15,045 bases of DNA from Methanobacteriota archaeon (GTDB lineage: Archaea > Halobacteriota > Methanosarcinia > Methanosarcinales > Methanoperedenaceae). Positions 6,528 to 15,045 of the stretch are shown piece by piece. Where the stretch lies: NCBI GenBank assembly GCA_018899795.1, contig JAHIHJ010000185.1:1-15045 (forward strand), read 5' to 3'. A program made the translations under genes and the position numbers. The notes under the pieces were generated by a model. That model worked only from the letters and a program-made list of their open reading frames with translations. It did not search any database and was not told where the DNA came from. Positions within the stretch are counted from its first letter, which is position 1, and each line of letters starts with the position of its first letter.

Positions 6528-7814
6528 TTATTCGATATTCTCCATCGCTTCTGCGCACTTAAACCCGGCAACAATAGACCCGTTCATGCTTCTCTCAGGA
6601 TAGTTTGCCTCTGAGAACATACCTGCCAGGTAAAGCCCTCTGATATTTGTCTTATACGGAAGCACTTTTTTCCCGTACCCAACTTCATACACGGGCGCAG
6701 TGTCCAGATCCCTGCGCAGGCGCCACCATTTCACATTTTTACGGAATCCAGGAAAGAGTTTTTCAAGACCTTTGAGATAAAGTTCGATAACCTCATCATT
6801 ACTCTTTTTCCAGAGGACGCTTTCAGGATCCTGGAAGTAAGAGGTCACATACATCAGATTCTCTCCATAATCGGACACAGGTATGAAATTGCTATGCTCT
6901 ATCACGGCGCCAAAAGGGACATCGTCCTTGATATTGAGCCAGTAGATATCATCCATTACTTTTTCTTTGAGCCCGAAAAGAGCACATGCAGTGCCCTGAT
7001 AACTGATATCAGTCCCGATACCGGAAAGTTTTGTATCCATTATTTTTTCAAGAACATCAGGAGCCACCGTTGATATCACCCTGTCGCATTCAATGCGTTT
7101 CCCATCTACAGTAACGCCTTTGATCGCTCCATTATTGATGTCGATCCTGTACACCTTGCCCTTAACGATCTTACAATTTTTCTTTTTGAGCTTATCAGCC
7201 ATCGCATCAATGAGAGACTGGAATCCCCCGCGCATGTATCCTAGCCGCTCACCTTTTGCGCCCCTGTTCGAACGAATCTGGACGCGCCCCAGTAACCACG
7301 CAGCAGAGACTTTATCTTTATTGTCCCCGAACTTGCTTGCAAGAAGGGGATGGAAAAAATTGTTATAGACCGATTCACCGGCATTATCGAGTATCCACTG
7401 CTTTGCAGTAATATCATCAAAAGGAGTCCTGTCTTTTATTCTCTTGGCTTTTAGTACAAGCAAGGTGAGCCTGACAACATCCAGAAGCGGGAGAGCGCGC
7501 AGTATCTCAAGGGGCGTGTTCATGGGGAATATTTTGCCGTTGAAAAAGTATCCGGTCGTACCCCGTAACCATTCGAGCCTGTTGCCAAGCCCCAGTTCTT
7601 CTATGAGGGAGATAAGTTCCCTGTCGCTTGCAAAGATATGATGGTAATATTTCTCAATATGATATGTCCCTGAATCCGGATGCGGGATATTGTAGCTTGA
7701 AGCCATCCCACCCAGTTCGTTCTCCTTCTCGATGATGGTTATTTCATCCCTGCCCGCGAGCCTGTAAGCAGCAGCAAGTCCCGCAAGTCCACCTCCGATA
7801 ATGATCGTTTTCAT
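6528..7814 (-). CDS. FAD-dependent oxidoreductase, amine oxidase / protoporphyrinogen oxidase-like
   Basis: A 428-residue soluble flavoprotein. The N-terminal Rossmann motif IIIGGGLAGLAAAYRL (about residues 4-19) is followed by the ribose-binding Glu29 (IIEKE) and the conserved second glycine motif ELGGMASS (33-40). The C-terminal FAD motif is GLYLAGMFSEANYPERSMNG (about 393-412), matching the NAD(P)-binding-like / flavin amine oxidase superfamily that includes protoporphyrinogen oxidase, phytoene desaturase and UDP-galactopyranose mutase relatives. The substrate is not evident: no haem, carotenoid or glycan genes lie beside it. It sits 43 bases after the MFS gene and has its own TATA-like box giving a nearly leaderless start; there is no clear SD sequence before the ATG at 7814, which fits. 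The downstream hairpin at 6399-6467 with its T-run is a candidate terminator. Confidence 0.85.
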   Translation of the reverse strand: MKTIIIGGGLAGLAAAYRLAGRDEITIIEKENELGGMASSYNIPHPDSGTYHIEKYYHHIFASDRELISLIEELGLGNRLEWLRGTTGYFFNGKIFPMNTPLEILRALPLLDVVRLTLLVLKAKRIKDRTPFDDITAKQWILDNAGESVYNNFFHPLLASKFGDNKDKVSAAWLLGRVQIRSNRGAKGERLGYMRGGFQSLIDAMADKLKKKNCKIVKGKVYRIDINNGAIKGVTVDGKRIECDRVISTVAPDVLEKIMDTKLSGIGTDISYQGTACALFGLKEKVMDDIYWLNIKDDVPFGAVIEHSNFIPVSDYGENLMYVTSYFQDPESVLWKKSNDEVIELYLKGLEKLFPGFRKNVKWWRLRRDLDTAPVYEVGYGKKVLPYKTNIRGLYLAGMFSEANYPERSMNGSIVAGFKCAEAMENIE

Positions 7815-7837
7815 AGCATCTTGATATGGTCTTGTGG

Positions 7838-7847
7838 ATATATAAAA
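7838..7847 (-). promoter_or_regulatory. TATA-box promoter of the FAD oxidoreductase gene
   Basis: On the - strand TTTTATATAT (7847-7838) matches the archaeal TATA consensus closely. Its centre is about 28 bases before the ATG at 7814, so transcription would begin within a few bases of the start codon, giving a leaderless or nearly leaderless mRNA. It falls in the 43-base gap after the MFS stop codon. Confidence 0.55.
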
Positions 7848-7857
7848 GATGACTTGG

Positions 7858-9105
7858 TCAATTGATATGATTACGCGCCGGAAGCAGCATCACAAGCATC
7901 ACCGCAGCCACAAGCGCCATTGCGCTACCGAACAAAAACGGCGCGCTCGCACCCGCTAAATCCCACAGTAGACCCGCGATAATGCTTGCAGCAAGAGCCA
8001 TGAGCCCCGTGGCAGTATAATAAAGACCAATGGCAGTCCCTCTTTTATCCGCTGGTACAAGGTCAACGGCATATGCTTTGCTCACGCCGTCAGTCATCGC
8101 GATATAGAAACCGTATATGGCAAAGAGTATCCACACGAGGTATCCTGCATTCGTGATCGCAAAACCCAGATAGACAATGGAGAATATCAGGAAGCCGCCG
8201 ATCATCACGTTCCTGCGCCCTATCCTGTCAGAGAGCATGCCGGCAGGCATTGAAAAGAGAGAATAAGTGATGTTATAGATAACATATGTCAATATTACTA
8301 CTGCAACGACCACGAAGGAGCCGAATGTCGATGTGATAATTGAAGGGACGCCTCCGAAGTTCCCAAAGATATCATTTGCCCGCAGTATCAGGAAAGCGTT
8401 GCTTGAATTGCCGATCGCAAAAACCACAGATATCAGCAGAAATATCTTGAAATCGCGGCTGAAATCAGATAACCTGAACTTCAGGTCGTCCTTTCTCTCA
8501 CCCGCTTTTTCGGTGACAAAGAACAACAGGAGCAGCACACTGATAATAGCTGGGATGAATGCTATCAGGAATATCATCCTGTAGCTCGCATCAAGATCCC
8601 AGTGGTTTTTATCAAGATAATACAGCAACAGAAGTGCGATAAGCGGACCTATGACAGCCCCAATGCTATCGAGTGAGCGGTGGAACCCAAAGGCTTTGCC
8701 CCGGTATTGCGCCTCTGTGGAATCCGCGATCAGGGCATCGCGCGCGGATGAGCGCAGCCCTTTCCCGAACCTGTCAAGGAAACGAGCTGCAAGCACGAAA
8801 TGCCAGGTCGCCGCGAACGCAAGCAGGGGCTTTGCTATGGTTGAAAGACTGTATCCATAGATCATGAATGGTTTCCTTTCCCCGGATTTATCTGAGAGCC
8901 ATCCTGATACGACTTTCAGAAGGCTTGCTGTGCTTTCTGCGATGCCCTCTATAAGACCCACTACTGACATCGGGGCGTGCAGTATTGCGGTGAGGAAGAG
9001 CGGGATTATTGGGTACAGCATCTCGCTGCTGATGTCTGTGAAGAAACTGACAAGACCGAGGATGAATACGTTTTTCTTGACGCCTTTGATGATGTCTTTG
9101 GACAT
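7858..9105 (-). CDS. Major facilitator superfamily (MFS) transporter
   Basis: A 415-residue integral membrane transporter with about 12 hydrophobic spans in two halves. Motif A of the superfamily is seen between spans 2 and 3 (GWLSDKSGERKP, residues 68-79) and again in the second half (GMLSDRIGRRN, 289-299). The segment RFGKGLRSSARDALIADS (112-129) after span 4 is characteristic of a prokaryotic MFS subgroup often annotated as putative multidrug or drug-efflux-type transporters. The substrate cannot be told from sequence. It begins 36 bases after the second carB and could be co-transcribed with it, but a TATA-like box in that gap suggests its own start. AAGGTAG lies about five bases before the ATG at 9105 and may act as a weak SD. 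Confidence 0.88.
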   Translation of the reverse strand: MSKDIIKGVKKNVFILGLVSFFTDISSEMLYPIIPLFLTAILHAPMSVVGLIEGIAESTASLLKVVSGWLSDKSGERKPFMIYGYSLSTIAKPLLAFAATWHFVLAARFLDRFGKGLRSSARDALIADSTEAQYRGKAFGFHRSLDSIGAVIGPLIALLLLYYLDKNHWDLDASYRMIFLIAFIPAIISVLLLLFFVTEKAGERKDDLKFRLSDFSRDFKIFLLISVVFAIGNSSNAFLILRANDIFGNFGGVPSIITSTFGSFVVVAVVILTYVIYNITYSLFSMPAGMLSDRIGRRNVMIGGFLIFSIVYLGFAITNAGYLVWILFAIYGFYIAMTDGVSKAYAVDLVPADKRGTAIGLYYTATGLMALAASIIAGLLWDLAGASAPFLFGSAMALVAAVMLVMLLPARNHIN

Positions 9106-9130
9106 TGGACTACCTTTATCTTTTTTCAGG

Positions 9131-9138
9131 ATATAAAA
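9131..9138 (-). promoter_or_regulatory. TATA-like promoter of the MFS gene
   Basis: TTTTATAT on the - strand (9138-9131) lies 26-33 bases before the ATG at 9105, within the 36-base gap after the carB stop codon (9142-9144). This spacing predicts a very short 5' leader. Because the gap is so short, read-through from carB remains equally possible. Confidence 0.45.
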
Positions 9139-9141
9139 TGA

Positions 9142-12100
9142 TTATTTTATCCCCTCATGGTATTCCTGAAGCGACTTCACTTCAATACGATTCTCCCGCG
9201 CCGCCCTTATCCCCTTCGCAGCAGCCCTGCCCGCATCCGTGGTCGTGAAGTACGGTATCTTGTATTTTATGGCGGATTTACGAATGTAGCTGTCGTCATA
9301 GACGCTCTTTTTCCCCACCGGGGTGTTCAGCACGAACTGGACCTGCCTGTTCTTCATCATATCCACAATATTGGGGCGCCCCTCATGCAATTTTTTAACG
9401 ATTTCACAATTTATCCCGTTCTCTCTCAGGAATTCAGCAGTGCCATCAGTGGCAAGTATCTTAAAGCCCATATCAGCCAGTTCCTTAGCTACTGACAGCG
9501 CGCCGTCCCTGTCGCCTGATGAAACAGTAATAAGCGCCGTCCCCTCAAGCGGCGGTGCAAATCCCGCTGCGACCTGTGATTTATAGAATGCCATTGCGAA
9601 TGAGTCTGCAAGTCCCAGCACTTCACCTGTTGAGCGCATCTCAGGTCCAAGCACCGGATCGACCTCAGGGAACATGTTGAACGGGAAAACCGCCTCCTTC
9701 ACGCCAAAATGGGAATATTTGCGCTGGTGTGTGTCCATATCTTTCAACTTTGCTCCCATCAGTACCTCTGTGGCGATACGCGCCATCGATACTCCTGTAA
9801 CCTTTGAAACAAGAGGCACTGTACGCGATGCACGCGGGTTTGCCTCAAGAATATACACTTTGCCCTTCTGGATCGCATACTGTATATTAATAAGACCGAC
9901 GACTTTGAGTTCCATCGCTATTCTTTTAGTGTATTCTTCAAGGGTTTTCAATTGATCCCCCTTTATCCCTATCGGCGGCAGCACGCATGCACTGTCGCCC
10001 GAGTGTATGCCCGCAAGTTCGACGTGCTCCATGATCGAAGGGATGAACACATCTTTGCCATCTGAAATAGCATCTACTTCACATTCAAGCGCGTCTTCCA
10101 GGAACTTATCGATAAGCATCGGTTTCTCAGGAGTGATCTCGATGGCTCCTTCAACATATTTCCTGAGCTTTTCCTCGTCATATACTATTTCCATGCCCCG
10201 CCCGCCCAGTACATAGGACGGACGTACTACAAGCGGATAGCCAATGCGTGCAGCAACCTTGAGAGCCTGCTCAAGCGATGTGGCTGTACCATGTTCAGGC
10301 GCAGGGATCTTCAGTTTATTAATGACATCAGAGAACCGCTCACGGTCTTCTGCAAGGTCAATGCTTTCAACTGAAGTGCCCAGTATTTTCACACCAGCCT
10401 CTTCAAGTTCCTCTGCAATGTTAAGGGGCGTCTGCCCGCCGAACTGAACGATCGCGCCTTCAGGTTTTTCATTATCATAGATGCTCAGCACATCCTCAAC
10501 TGTAACCGGTTCAAAATACAGCTTGTCTGAAGTATCATAATCAGTGGATACCGTTTCAGGATTGCAGTTGACCATTATGGATTCATACCCCATTTCCCGA
10601 AGCTTAAATGCTGCATGGACGCACGTATAATCAAACTCAATCCCCTGACCTATCCTGTTAGGTCCGCCGCCGATTATCATGATCTTCTTCCTGTCAGAGA
10701 CCGGCACTTCATCAGGAGCATTGTATGTGGAATAATAATATGCTGCATTCTCAGCCCCGCTGACAGGCACAATATTCCATGCCTGCCTCATTCCAAGGGA
10801 AAGACGATGCTTTCGGATCTGTTTCTCAGGGACTCCCAGTATCTTTCCAAGATACCTGTCAGAGAAGCCGTCTTTTTTCGCCCTGATCAGAAGAGCATCA
10901 GGCAGCGCTTTTCCCTTATTCTTAAGTATCTCGTTCTCCAGTTCTACAAGTTCTTTCATTTGCTGCACGAACCAGTGTTTTATGTGGGTAAGCTCGAACA
11001 AATCCTCGACAGACATCCCCTTTCGCAGCGCTTCATACATTATGAACTGGCGCTCTGAGGATGGCTCGATCAATAACCTGCGCAACTCCTCAAGTGTGAG
11101 CTTATTGAAATTTTTAGCAAAACCGAGTCCATAACGTCCTGTCTCAAGTGACCGTATTGCCTTCTGGAATGCTTCTTTATACGTTTTTCCAATGCTCATT
11201 GCCTCGCCCACGGCACGCATCTGTGTACCGAGCTTATCGATCGAACCCGGGAACTTTTCAAAAGCCCATCTGGCAAATTTCACGACAACATAATCCCCCG
11301 ATGGAGTGTACCTGGCAAGCGTTCCGTCGCGCCAGTATGGAATATCGGAAAGCAGCAAGCCACCAGCAAGTTTTGCAGAGACAAGCGCTATCGGGAATCC
11401 AGTGGCTTTTGAAGCAAGGGCTGATGAGCGTGATGTACGCGGATTGATCTCGATCGCAACTACCCGGTCAGAAACCGGATCGTGAGCGAACTGTATGTTC
11501 GTGCCTCCGATCACACCAATAGCTTCAACAATGCGGTAAGAATACTCCTGCAGTTTTTCCTGGAGATCTTTTTTTATCGTGAGCATTGGTGCTGTGCAGA
11601 AACTGTCGCCCGTGTGAACGCCCATTGCATCTACGTTCTCTATGAAGCAAACAGTGATCATGTTGTTATCCGCATCCCGCACTACTTCAAGTTCGAGTTC
11701 CTCCCAGCCAAGCACGGATTCCTCTATCAGTATCTGTCCGACAAGACTTGCAGAAATACCCCTGCTAGCGACGGTCCTGAGTTCATCAACATTGTAGACT
11801 AATCCGCCGCCTGTTCCTCCCATAGTATAAGCGGGTCGCACGACTACCGGATATCCCAGATCCTGCGCTATCTTTTCAGCGCCTTCAACGCTGAGGGTCG
11901 CTTCACTTCGCGGCACCTCTATCCCAAGTTTATTCATCGTTTCCTTGAAAGCGATCCTGTCTTCACCCCGCTCGATAGCATCAGCCTGTACTCCCAGTAT
12001 CTTTACCCCGTATTTCTCAAGAACACCTTTTTTATAAAGTTCTAATGTAAGATTCAGTCCGTTCTGACCACCCAGATTGGGCAGTACGGCATCAGGACGC

Positions 12101-12342
12101 TCTTTCCCGATTATCTTCTCAAGCATCTCTGCGTTGAGCGGTTCTAAATACGTCCTGTCCGCCATCCCAGGATCGGTCATGATGGTCGCAGGATTGGAAT
12201 TGACAAGCACGATCTCGTAACCCAGCTGGCGAAGCGCCTTGCAAGCCTGCGTTCCTGAATAATCGAACTCTGCTGCCTGACCGATCAGGATCGGACCAGA
12301 GCCTATAATAAGTACTTTATGTATGTCCTCTCGTTTGGGCAA
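9142..12342 (-). CDS. carB: Carbamoyl phosphate synthetase large subunit, bacterial-like second copy
   Basis: Full-length CarB, 1066 residues from the start chosen here. With CarA it makes carbamoyl phosphate from glutamine, bicarbonate and 2 ATP for pyrimidine and arginine synthesis. Positions below count from the upstream GTG (12354). The N-terminal synthetase half has IGSGPILIGQAAEFDYSG (17-34), Arg133 (EDR), Arg173 (VVRPAYTMGGTGGG), and Gln288, Glu302, Asn304, Arg306 (NIQFA...IEINPRTSR). The linker carries YYYSTY (539-544). The C-terminal half has [34 protein letters not shown] and ILEANPRASRTVPLVSK. An MGS-like allosteric domain fills about 938-1070, with LATDGTAEFL, HEGRPNIVD and LNTPVGKK. 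All key catalytic residues look intact. The TTG at 12342 gives the family-typical MPKRED start with a well-placed SD; GTG at 12354 or 12351 would add four or three residues. Wording such as SFCTAPMLTI and GGTNIQFAHDP recalls bacterial CarB, suggesting transfer (inference). Confidence 0.95.
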   Translation of the reverse strand: MPKREDIHKVLIIGSGPILIGQAAEFDYSGTQACKALRQLGYEIVLVNSNPATIMTDPGMADRTYLEPLNAEMLEKIIGKERPDAVLPNLGGQNGLNLTLELYKKGVLEKYGVKILGVQADAIERGEDRIAFKETMNKLGIEVPRSEATLSVEGAEKIAQDLGYPVVVRPAYTMGGTGGGLVYNVDELRTVASRGISASLVGQILIEESVLGWEELELEVVRDADNNMITVCFIENVDAMGVHTGDSFCTAPMLTIKKDLQEKLQEYSYRIVEAIGVIGGTNIQFAHDPVSDRVVAIEINPRTSRSSALASKATGFPIALVSAKLAGGLLLSDIPYWRDGTLARYTPSGDYVVVKFARWAFEKFPGSIDKLGTQMRAVGEAMSIGKTYKEAFQKAIRSLETGRYGLGFAKNFNKLTLEELRRLLIEPSSERQFIMYEALRKGMSVEDLFELTHIKHWFVQQMKELVELENEILKNKGKALPDALLIRAKKDGFSDRYLGKILGVPEKQIRKHRLSLGMRQAWNIVPVSGAENAAYYYSTYNAPDEVPVSDRKKIMIIGGGPNRIGQGIEFDYTCVHAAFKLREMGYESIMVNCNPETVSTDYDTSDKLYFEPVTVEDVLSIYDNEKPEGAIVQFGGQTPLNIAEELEEAGVKILGTSVESIDLAEDRERFSDVINKLKIPAPEHGTATSLEQALKVAARIGYPLVVRPSYVLGGRGMEIVYDEEKLRKYVEGAIEITPEKPMLIDKFLEDALECEVDAISDGKDVFIPSIMEHVELAGIHSGDSACVLPPIGIKGDQLKTLEEYTKRIAMELKVVGLINIQYAIQKGKVYILEANPRASRTVPLVSKVTGVSMARIATEVLMGAKLKDMDTHQRKYSHFGVKEAVFPFNMFPEVDPVLGPEMRSTGEVLGLADSFAMAFYKSQVAAGFAPPLEGTALITVSSGDRDGALSVAKELADMGFKILATDGTAEFLRENGINCEIVKKLHEGRPNIVDMMKNRQVQFVLNTPVGKKSVYDDSYIRKSAIKYKIPYFTTTDAGRAAAKGIRAARENRIEVKSLQEYHEGIK

Positions 12343-12348
12343 AAAATT

Positions 12349-12358
12349 CACCACCCCC
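12349..12358 (-). promoter_or_regulatory. Ribosome binding site that decides the start of the second carB
   Basis: The - strand reads GGGGGTGGTG (12358-12349), then six bases, then TTG at 12342-12340, followed by PKRED codons. The GGTGGT core ends seven bases before the TTG, an ideal distance. It overlaps the two in-frame GTG codons, so those would have no properly spaced site. The TTG is therefore preferred. Confidence 0.55.
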
Positions 12359-12393
12359 TGAAAAGATATCTTATCTCTAATACCTTTTGATTT

Positions 12394-15045
12394 TCAACCG
12401 TTATGATACTCGCCCATGGATTGTATCGTTATCTTCCCCTTCTTCATCGTCTCGATGGCATCAGCGGCAGCCAGGGCAGCCTGGATCGTGGTAATATAAG
12501 GCACGCTGAAATCTACAGCCGCGCGCCGTATCTGGAAACCGTCCTTCACGGTCTGCTTGCTGCTGGGCGTATTGATTATCAGGTTAACTTCCTTTTTATG
12601 TATCATGTCAACGATATTGGGACCTCCCTCGCTCACTTTATTTATGATATCCATCTTTATCCCATTCTGCGACAGGAATTTCGCTGTGCTGCGCGTTCCT
12701 ATCAGATGCAGTCCAGCAGCCTGCATCTTTTTAGCCACCTTTGCTATATGCGGTTTATCCTCATCGCGTATTGACATGAACACAGTACCGGAAAGCGGCA
12801 GGATGTTATCAGCAGCCCATTCAGCCTTGAAGAACGCACGCCCGAAATCGTAATCTATACCCATTACTTCACCTGTGCTTTTCATCTCAGGACCAAGCAG
12901 AGGATCTGCGCCGGGGAGTTTATCAAAGGGCAGCAGGACTTCCTTTACTGAAACGTGTTTCGTGACCGGGTCTCCCTTGAAACCGAGTTCCTTCAGCGTA
13001 TGACCTGCCATGACCCGCGCTGCTATTTTGGCTAAAGGCAGCCCGACAGCCTTGCTAACGAACGGTATCGTACGGCTTGATCTTGGATTTGCTTCAAGCA
13101 CATACACCACGCCGTTCCTGGTAGCCATCTGGATATTCACCAATCCTACAACCCCAAGGGAAAGCGCTATCTTCCTGACATAATCGCGAACATTAGCAAG
13201 TATCTCAGGCTTCAGGGACTGCGGAGGAATGACACAGGCAGAGTCGCCCGAATGAATGCCTGCCTCTTCGATGTGCTCCATTATCGCGCCGATCAGCACG
13301 TCCTTGCCATCGCAAATGGCATCTACATCTATTTCAATGGCATTATCGAGAAAATCATCTATCAGGACGGGATGTTCATTCGACACCCTGACAGCCTCTT
13401 TCAGGTAACGCTCAAGGTCCTTATCATCATATACTATCTCCATCGCGCGCCCGCCGAGAACGTATGAGGGGCGGACTAGAACAGGGTATCCGATCCTTTT
13501 TGCTTCGTTGAATGCTTCGCTGTAATTGGTGGCACATCCCGCCTCAGGCTGGAATATCCCTTGCTTTTTCATCATTGCATTGAAGCGACCCCTGTCTTCT
13601 GCAATATCCATATTGTCAGGAGTAGTGCCGAGAATGACGGTGTTCAGGTCAGTCCTTCGGTCAAGCTCTTTCTTAAGCGGGATGGCAAGGTTCACAGAGG
13701 TCTGCCCCCCGAACTGCACCATCACGCCATAAGGGCGCTCCCTATCGATCACATTCATCACATCTTCAAGCGTAAGGGGTTCGAAGAACAGCTTGTCAGA
13801 AGTATCGTAATCTGTTGACACTGTTTCAGGATTATTATTTATTATATGGGTCTCAATGCCTTCCTCACGTAGCGCTGTGACCGCGTGCACGGTGCAGTAG
13901 TCGAACTCGATACCCTGCCCGATACGAATAGGACCTGAACCGATGATGAGTACCTTTTTCCTGTTGGTGGGAGTATCTTCGCACTGGTCTTCATAAGTCG
14001 AATAATAATACGGTGTTGCAGCCGCGAACTCTGCGGCGCAGGTATCTACTATCTTGTAGGTGGGAATGATGCCGTGCTCTCTTCGCATGTCGTTAATTTC
14101 TTCGCGCGTCCTGCAACAAAGACTGGCAATTTTTTCATCGCTCAATCCCATGCGCTTTGCTTTTCTAAGAGTTTCAATAGAGAGGTCATCCTTTACAGCA
14201 TCTTCGATGCCGATGATGTTCTGTATCTTCCTGATGAAAAAAGGATCGATATTCGTTAGTCTGCATATCTCATCACTTGCCATGCCGTTTCGAAGTGCCT
14301 GGTATATAACGAATAAGCGTTCATGCGTGGGATGGCGAAGGAGGTCTATTACTTCCTCATCGCTCCACTCTTTGAACCCGAAGAACATATCAACTTCAAG
14401 TGAACGGACTGCTTTCTGGAGCGCCTCTTCGATCGTTCGCCCGAAAGCCATCACTTCGCCTGTACTTTTCATGGCTGTCGTTAGATGCTTGTCAGCGGTA
14501 ACGAATTTATCAAAAGGCCAGCGCGGTATCTTGACAACAGTATAATCGATAGTGGGTTCAAATGATGCGGGTGTCTTCTTTGTGATGTCGTTTGTTATTT
14601 CATCAAGCGTCATTCCGATAGCGATCTTGGCTGTGACACGCGCAATAGGATAACCTGTGGCTTTCGAGGCAAGGGCTGATGAGCGCGATACGCGCGGGTT
14701 CACTTCAACTATCCTGACCTCATCTTCGCGCACAGCGAACTGGATATTGCATCCTCCTTCGATGCCCAGCGCCCTGATTATCTTAATAGATGTGCTGCGC
14801 AGTTTCTGGTGATCGGCATCCGATAGCGTCTGCGAGGGCGTTACGACGATGGACTCGCCTGTGTGAATGCCCATGGGATCGATGTTCTCCATATTGCATA
14901 TTACGATGCAGGTATCATTCCTGTCGCGCATTACCTCGTATTCGAATTCCTTCCATCCGATTATGCTCTCTTCTATCAACACCTGATTGATCCTTGAGCG
15001 CTTGAGCCCGCGCTCTGTTATTTCAAGGAGCTGCTCACGCGAGTA
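12394..15045 (-). CDS. carB: Carbamoyl phosphate synthetase large subunit, archaeal-type first copy, 5'-partial
   Basis: The large subunit of glutamine-dependent carbamoyl phosphate synthetase, cut by the right edge of the window; by comparison with the family about 180 N-terminal residues are missing. The frame stays open from the GTG codon at 14982 to 15045 ([20 protein letters not shown]), so that GTG is internal. Visible parts are the end of the first ATP-grasp half ([40 protein letters not shown]), the linker YYYSTY, the whole second half ([53 protein letters not shown]) and the MGS-like effector domain ([29 protein letters not shown]). The effector domain differs from the neighbouring CarB in several binding-site positions. 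It ends 51 bases before the TTG start of the second carB and is probably co-transcribed with it. carA, if adjacent, lies beyond the edge. Overall wording is close to Methanosarcina-type CarB, from memory of the family. Confidence 0.95.
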   Translation of the reverse strand, partial: YSREQLLEITERGLKRSRINQVLIEESIIGWKEFEYEVMRDRNDTCIVICNMENIDPMGIHTGESIVVTPSQTLSDADHQKLRSTSIKIIRALGIEGGCNIQFAVREDEVRIVEVNPRVSRSSALASKATGYPIARVTAKIAIGMTLDEITNDITKKTPASFEPTIDYTVVKIPRWPFDKFVTADKHLTTAMKSTGEVMAFGRTIEEALQKAVRSLEVDMFFGFKEWSDEEVIDLLRHPTHERLFVIYQALRNGMASDEICRLTNIDPFFIRKIQNIIGIEDAVKDDLSIETLRKAKRMGLSDEKIASLCCRTREEINDMRREHGIIPTYKIVDTCAAEFAAATPYYYSTYEDQCEDTPTNRKKVLIIGSGPIRIGQGIEFDYCTVHAVTALREEGIETHIINNNPETVSTDYDTSDKLFFEPLTLEDVMNVIDRERPYGVMVQFGGQTSVNLAIPLKKELDRRTDLNTVILGTTPDNMDIAEDRGRFNAMMKKQGIFQPEAGCATNYSEAFNEAKRIGYPVLVRPSYVLGGRAMEIVYDDKDLERYLKEAVRVSNEHPVLIDDFLDNAIEIDVDAICDGKDVLIGAIMEHIEEAGIHSGDSACVIPPQSLKPEILANVRDYVRKIALSLGVVGLVNIQMATRNGVVYVLEANPRSSRTIPFVSKAVGLPLAKIAARVMAGHTLKELGFKGDPVTKHVSVKEVLLPFDKLPGADPLLGPEMKSTGEVMGIDYDFGRAFFKAEWAADNILPLSGTVFMSIRDEDKPHIAKVAKKMQAAGLHLIGTRSTAKFLSQNGIKMDIINKVSEGGPNIVDMIHKKEVNLIINTPSSKQTVKDGFQIRRAAVDFSVPYITTIQAALAAADAIETMKKGKITIQSMGEYHNG

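Noticed and set aside
6323..6574. Open frames of 83 and 60 codons on the - strand over the spacer between the S-layer and oxidoreductase genes
   Set aside because: They run through the CACAGAG palindrome, overlap the end of the oxidoreductase gene, and their peptides (TEYTESTERC, STQRAQSG) are the direct translation of the repeat. No ribosome binding site or family resemblance was seen.
10615..11058. A 147-codon open frame on the + strand
   Set aside because: Antisense to the second carB, with no recognisable motif.
12363..12372. 10-base perfect palindrome AAGATATCTT between the two carB genes, as a possible operator
   Set aside because: It is short and AT-rich, with no second copy seen in the window and no clear promoter beside it; chance is a sufficient explanation.
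14060..14545. A 161-codon open frame on the + strand
   Set aside because: Antisense to the conserved carB coding sequence; serine- and arginine-rich translation typical of a shadow frame.
12394..14982. Treating the GTG at 14982 as the true start of a shortened carB
   Set aside because: The frame stays open to the window edge and the 21 residues upstream match the CarB family, so the gene is simply cut by the window.

Overview
This window most likely comes from a mesophilic archaeon of the Methanosarcinales or the related ANME-2 methanotrophs. Three things point there. It encodes a surface-layer protein with two tandem copies of the S-layer domain known from Methanosarcinales. It carries an archaeal-style secretion ATPase and double F-domain membrane protein pair. 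It has TATA-box promoters sitting about 25-33 bases before start codons. No rRNA, tRNA, CRISPR array, transposase or phage gene was seen.

Layout. Positions 1-3390 (+ strand) hold a type II/IV secretion ATPase, cut at its 5' end by the window edge, and an overlapping polytopic partner with two T2SSF domains. They form the motor and membrane platform of a type IV pilus-like or archaellum-like machine; no pilin is visible here. A 147-base convergent spacer with short repeats and a T-run separates them from the - strand block. That block, in its direction of transcription (right to left), is: a carB gene of archaeal flavour (12394 to the right edge, N-terminus missing), a second, clearly different, full-length carB (9142-12342), an MFS transporter (7858-9105), an FAD-dependent oxidoreductase (6528-7814), and, after a 251-base spacer, the S-layer protein (3538-6276).

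How the genes relate. The two carB products are large subunits of glutamine-dependent carbamoyl phosphate synthetase, which feeds pyrimidine and arginine synthesis; carA is not in the window. The gaps between carB, carB, MFS and oxidoreductase genes are 36-51 bases. The MFS and oxidoreductase genes each have a TATA-like element positioned for a nearly leaderless transcript, so they may be transcribed separately. The S-layer gene has its own TATA-like box and a good ribosome binding site.

Most notable points: the tandem non-identical carB pair; a 69-base hairpin element built from 9-base repeats (6399-6467) followed by a T-run on the - strand; and an S-layer protein with a long, glycosylation-rich stalk and a pentapeptide-repeat cytoplasmic tail. 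I did not find convincing evidence of a wholly new multi-gene system.
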